A stretch of DNA of 64,000 nt. It comes from Chromobotia macracanthus. Its lineage: Eukaryota; Chordata; Actinopteri; Cypriniformes; Botiidae. Location of the stretch: the NCBI GenBank assembly GCA_036877525.1, contig JAZGTH010000066.1, positions 4,552,001-4,616,000 of the forward strand. Reading direction: 5' to 3'. The notes under the pieces are model-generated. The model ran no database searches. It saw nothing but the letters and a program-made list of their open reading frames with translations, and was not told where the DNA came from. Below, in pieces: positions 62,025 through 64,000 of this stretch. The position numbers and the translations under genes were made by a program. Each line of letters starts with the position of its first letter. Position 1 is the first letter of the stretch.

Positions 62025-63467
62025 ATGCCTCCTGAGGAAGAGCAGGACCATGAGGAGCCTGTGTGCAAGTCTGTCCTGCTGTTTGCCTGTAAGGGTATGA
62101 TCGAGGGAATCATTGTCCTGCTGTTTATTTGGCTTCTGGTCCAGGTGCTGTTCACAAAACACCTTGAAGGTATGAACCAAACTTTTAGAAAACCCAAATA
62201 AAGTATTTTCTATTGGCCTGTTTTTCTCATCTCCAAGTAGTTGACCAGTAGACAAATAGATGAAGATCAGATTTCATATTTGCGCCGTATATGTATCTTT
62301 CTAACGTTTTACAGCAAAAAATACTCAATTTGCTTCTAAATGCTGACTTCATGCCGATTACATTTTGTTTCTTTGTTGGCTTGGGGGATTACAACTGAAC
62401 AGATTCTTTTGGAATGATAGTTACAGATTAGCGTGCTATTCTAACCATCCTGCGTCTCTTCAGTCCACCTACAGATTCTGCTGAGCGTGGGCTTGGTGGT
62501 CTTGTGTTTTACCCTTATCCTGGGTTGCTTCCTTTGCTGGTGCAGGATTAGACACAAGCCACCTGAAAACAAAAAGGATGTGACATCTCCTCCACCTGAT
62601 TCTGTGGATCACATGGCTGTGGCTTCAAGCCCCTCCCCTTCCTCTGGGACCACGTTCACCAAATTGCAGTATGAGGAGCTAGATGGAGAAGACTACCCAT
62701 CTGCCTTTGAAAGCTCCACGCCATCAGATGAAGAATGGAGTAGTGCTGTCTCAGAGGTTAAACAGAAGGTTTGCTTCCAAATGAGACGATTTAGTTCTCC
62801 AACCATCTCCACCTCTCTGTACAGACCCATGACCAGCAGTCACCCCTCTCTGCCCTCGTTTCCAAGATTAAGTCTTCTCACAAAGACCAGAAAGACTCTA
62901 GAACACCACTGTACTGTGGCTGGCGATGGGAATTCATTCAGCGAACACAAAGGACACACTATTCCCAGCCCAGGATCATGTTACACCTGCTCCTCACTTC
63001 AGACTCAAGACCTACTAGGGGAAGAACCTTTACTTCCCAACTATGGTTCAAATTCTGGAAAAGAGGTCTCCAATCCATTCTTGCACTTCACTCTGACCTT
63101 CTCCTCATTGCACAACACTCTCACTGTATCCTTAGTAGGTATAACAGGCAAAGTCCACAGTCTAGATGAAGTAAATATCCAAGTCAGGCTGCTCCCACTT
63201 TGCCCTGAACCTCTGGATACATCTGCCCAGGATCAAAGCCTTAGCTCTGTGCTACATGAGAAAAACTTGGTGGTTAATGTTGACTCTCTAGAAAGGCTTA
63301 AGAGTTGTTTCCTGAGACTGTCTGTCTTCTCTCAAGATAATCTAAAGACATCCCTACTTGGGGAGCTAGAAGTTGGCTGTGGTGGTCTGGACTGGACACC
63401 AGACAGGCCTGTCTCCCTCTATAGAGAACTAAGACAAGTTGTGGACAAGACTGAGGTGACATCATAG
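62025..63467 (+). CDS. membrane-hairpin protein with a C2-like domain (unnamed)
   Basis: Two coding exons, 62025-62169 and 62464-63467, joined by a GT/AG intron in matching phase, give 382 aa. The start ATG follows ATCATCATC and opens an acidic N-terminus (MPPEEEQDHEEPV). Two hydrophobic segments follow, about residues 18-44 (GIIVLLFIWLLVQVLF) and 50-72 (ILLSVGLVVLCFTLILGCFL), split by a short loop, then CWCRIRHK: a hairpin or two-pass anchor. Residues 75-240 are Ser/Pro-rich and probably disordered. Residues 245-375 look like one C2 domain of the synaptotagmin kind: HFTLTFSSLHNTLTVSLVGI, then FLRLSVFSQDN and LLGELEVGCGGLDW, ending SLYRELRQ. The acidic calcium-binding loop residues are not obvious, so calcium may not be bound. 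I cannot assign a gene name. An upstream 5' UTR exon is possible. Confidence 0.75.
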
Positions 63468-64000
63468 TTCTGAGGGTTTTCTTGGTTTTTAGACTAGACT
63501 ATTAAACCTTTTTTTAGAAGATAGTTGGCTCATGTTTATGCTCAACTTTAAATGTATATGAACATGGACACTCCTCCAAGAACATTACCTCCCAAATATC
63601 AAAGAGAGGCCTCAAGGTCCTAAGTCAGCTCTTTATCTCATTGCAATACCAGACTCTAGTCTATCGCCCTGAAGTCAAGATCCTGACCCTAGAGAATTTT
63701 ACCAGCCAGACTCAAATGCTAAAGCCCCCAGTGTACCCCCAGCTCAAACTACCAACAGTGTGTACCTCATGTAGACCAGTCTAAAGCCCAAGTGTGGACT
63801 TCACAAAAGGTGCCACATCTCTCAGGGTTCAGATCAGGTGAGTTCAGTCAGTGAGGTGGACTGCTGAGACCAAACAGTCCATTGTGGTTGTGTATTCACA
63901 CTTTTTCATGGTTTCTCCTACACAAAAATGAGTAAAATTCCACATCATTACTAAAGCGTATACGGTTTAATATGCAGAACAAATGTAGAAAGATTTAATG
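63468..64000 (+). other. 3' UTR of the C2-like gene
   Basis: No further exon is visible to the window end. A clear poly(A) signal was not found, so the transcript may run past the window. Confidence 0.4.

Overview
The window looks like vertebrate nuclear DNA from a teleost fish, probably a cyprinid-type species. The evidence is split genes with GT/AG introns, long AT-rich introns, CpG-rich first exons, several tRNA-derived SINE fragments, an A-rich tandem satellite and short inverted-repeat transposons. The species call is inference. The gene calls rest on exon-by-exon reading of conserved protein segments with matching splice phases.

Layout: (1) 1-5590, plus strand: the last three coding exons of an HCN pacemaker channel, best called hcn4 by its neighbours, with a long 3' region. 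(2) 8240-9040: a CpG-rich island with promoter-like motifs, a 45-codon ORF and a poly(A) signal that belong to no gene I recognise. (3) 9871-18100, minus strand: pyruvate kinase pkm, ten coding exons (530 aa) and a noncoding first exon. It shows a single copy of the exon that mammals use as the M1/M2 alternative pair. (4) 19780-20900: an A-rich satellite with 60-bp and ~101-bp periods. (5) 22368-28633, plus: parp6, 21 coding exons mapped (628 codons), with the initiator exon unresolved. (6) 28634-33100: an intergenic stretch with a 13-bp minisatellite, an unassigned CpG-rich patch and an inverted-repeat transposon. (7) 33781-34476, plus: rpp25, intronless coding region, subunit of RNase P/MRP. 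(8) 35281-37908, plus: cox5a, four coding exons, with an apparent one-base frameshift near the C-terminus and an NRF1-type site upstream. (9) 38992-59357, plus: arid3b, nine coding exons spread over 20 kb, with a CpG-island first exon. (10) 62025-63467, plus: a two-exon gene for a membrane-hairpin protein with a C2-like domain that I cannot name.

The human counterparts of hcn4, pkm, parp6, rpp25, cox5a and arid3b all lie on 15q23-q24, so the window is a compacted conserved-synteny block. The genes are functionally unrelated: ion channel, glycolysis, ADP-ribosylation, tRNA processing, respiration, transcription. They do not form an operon-like unit. Candidate CTCF-type motifs occur in or near several gaps between genes.

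The items most worth a second look are the orphan short transcription unit at 8640-9036, the unnamed C2 membrane protein at the right end, the cox5a frameshift, the M2-like single exon of pkm, and a SINE abutting a parp6 splice donor.
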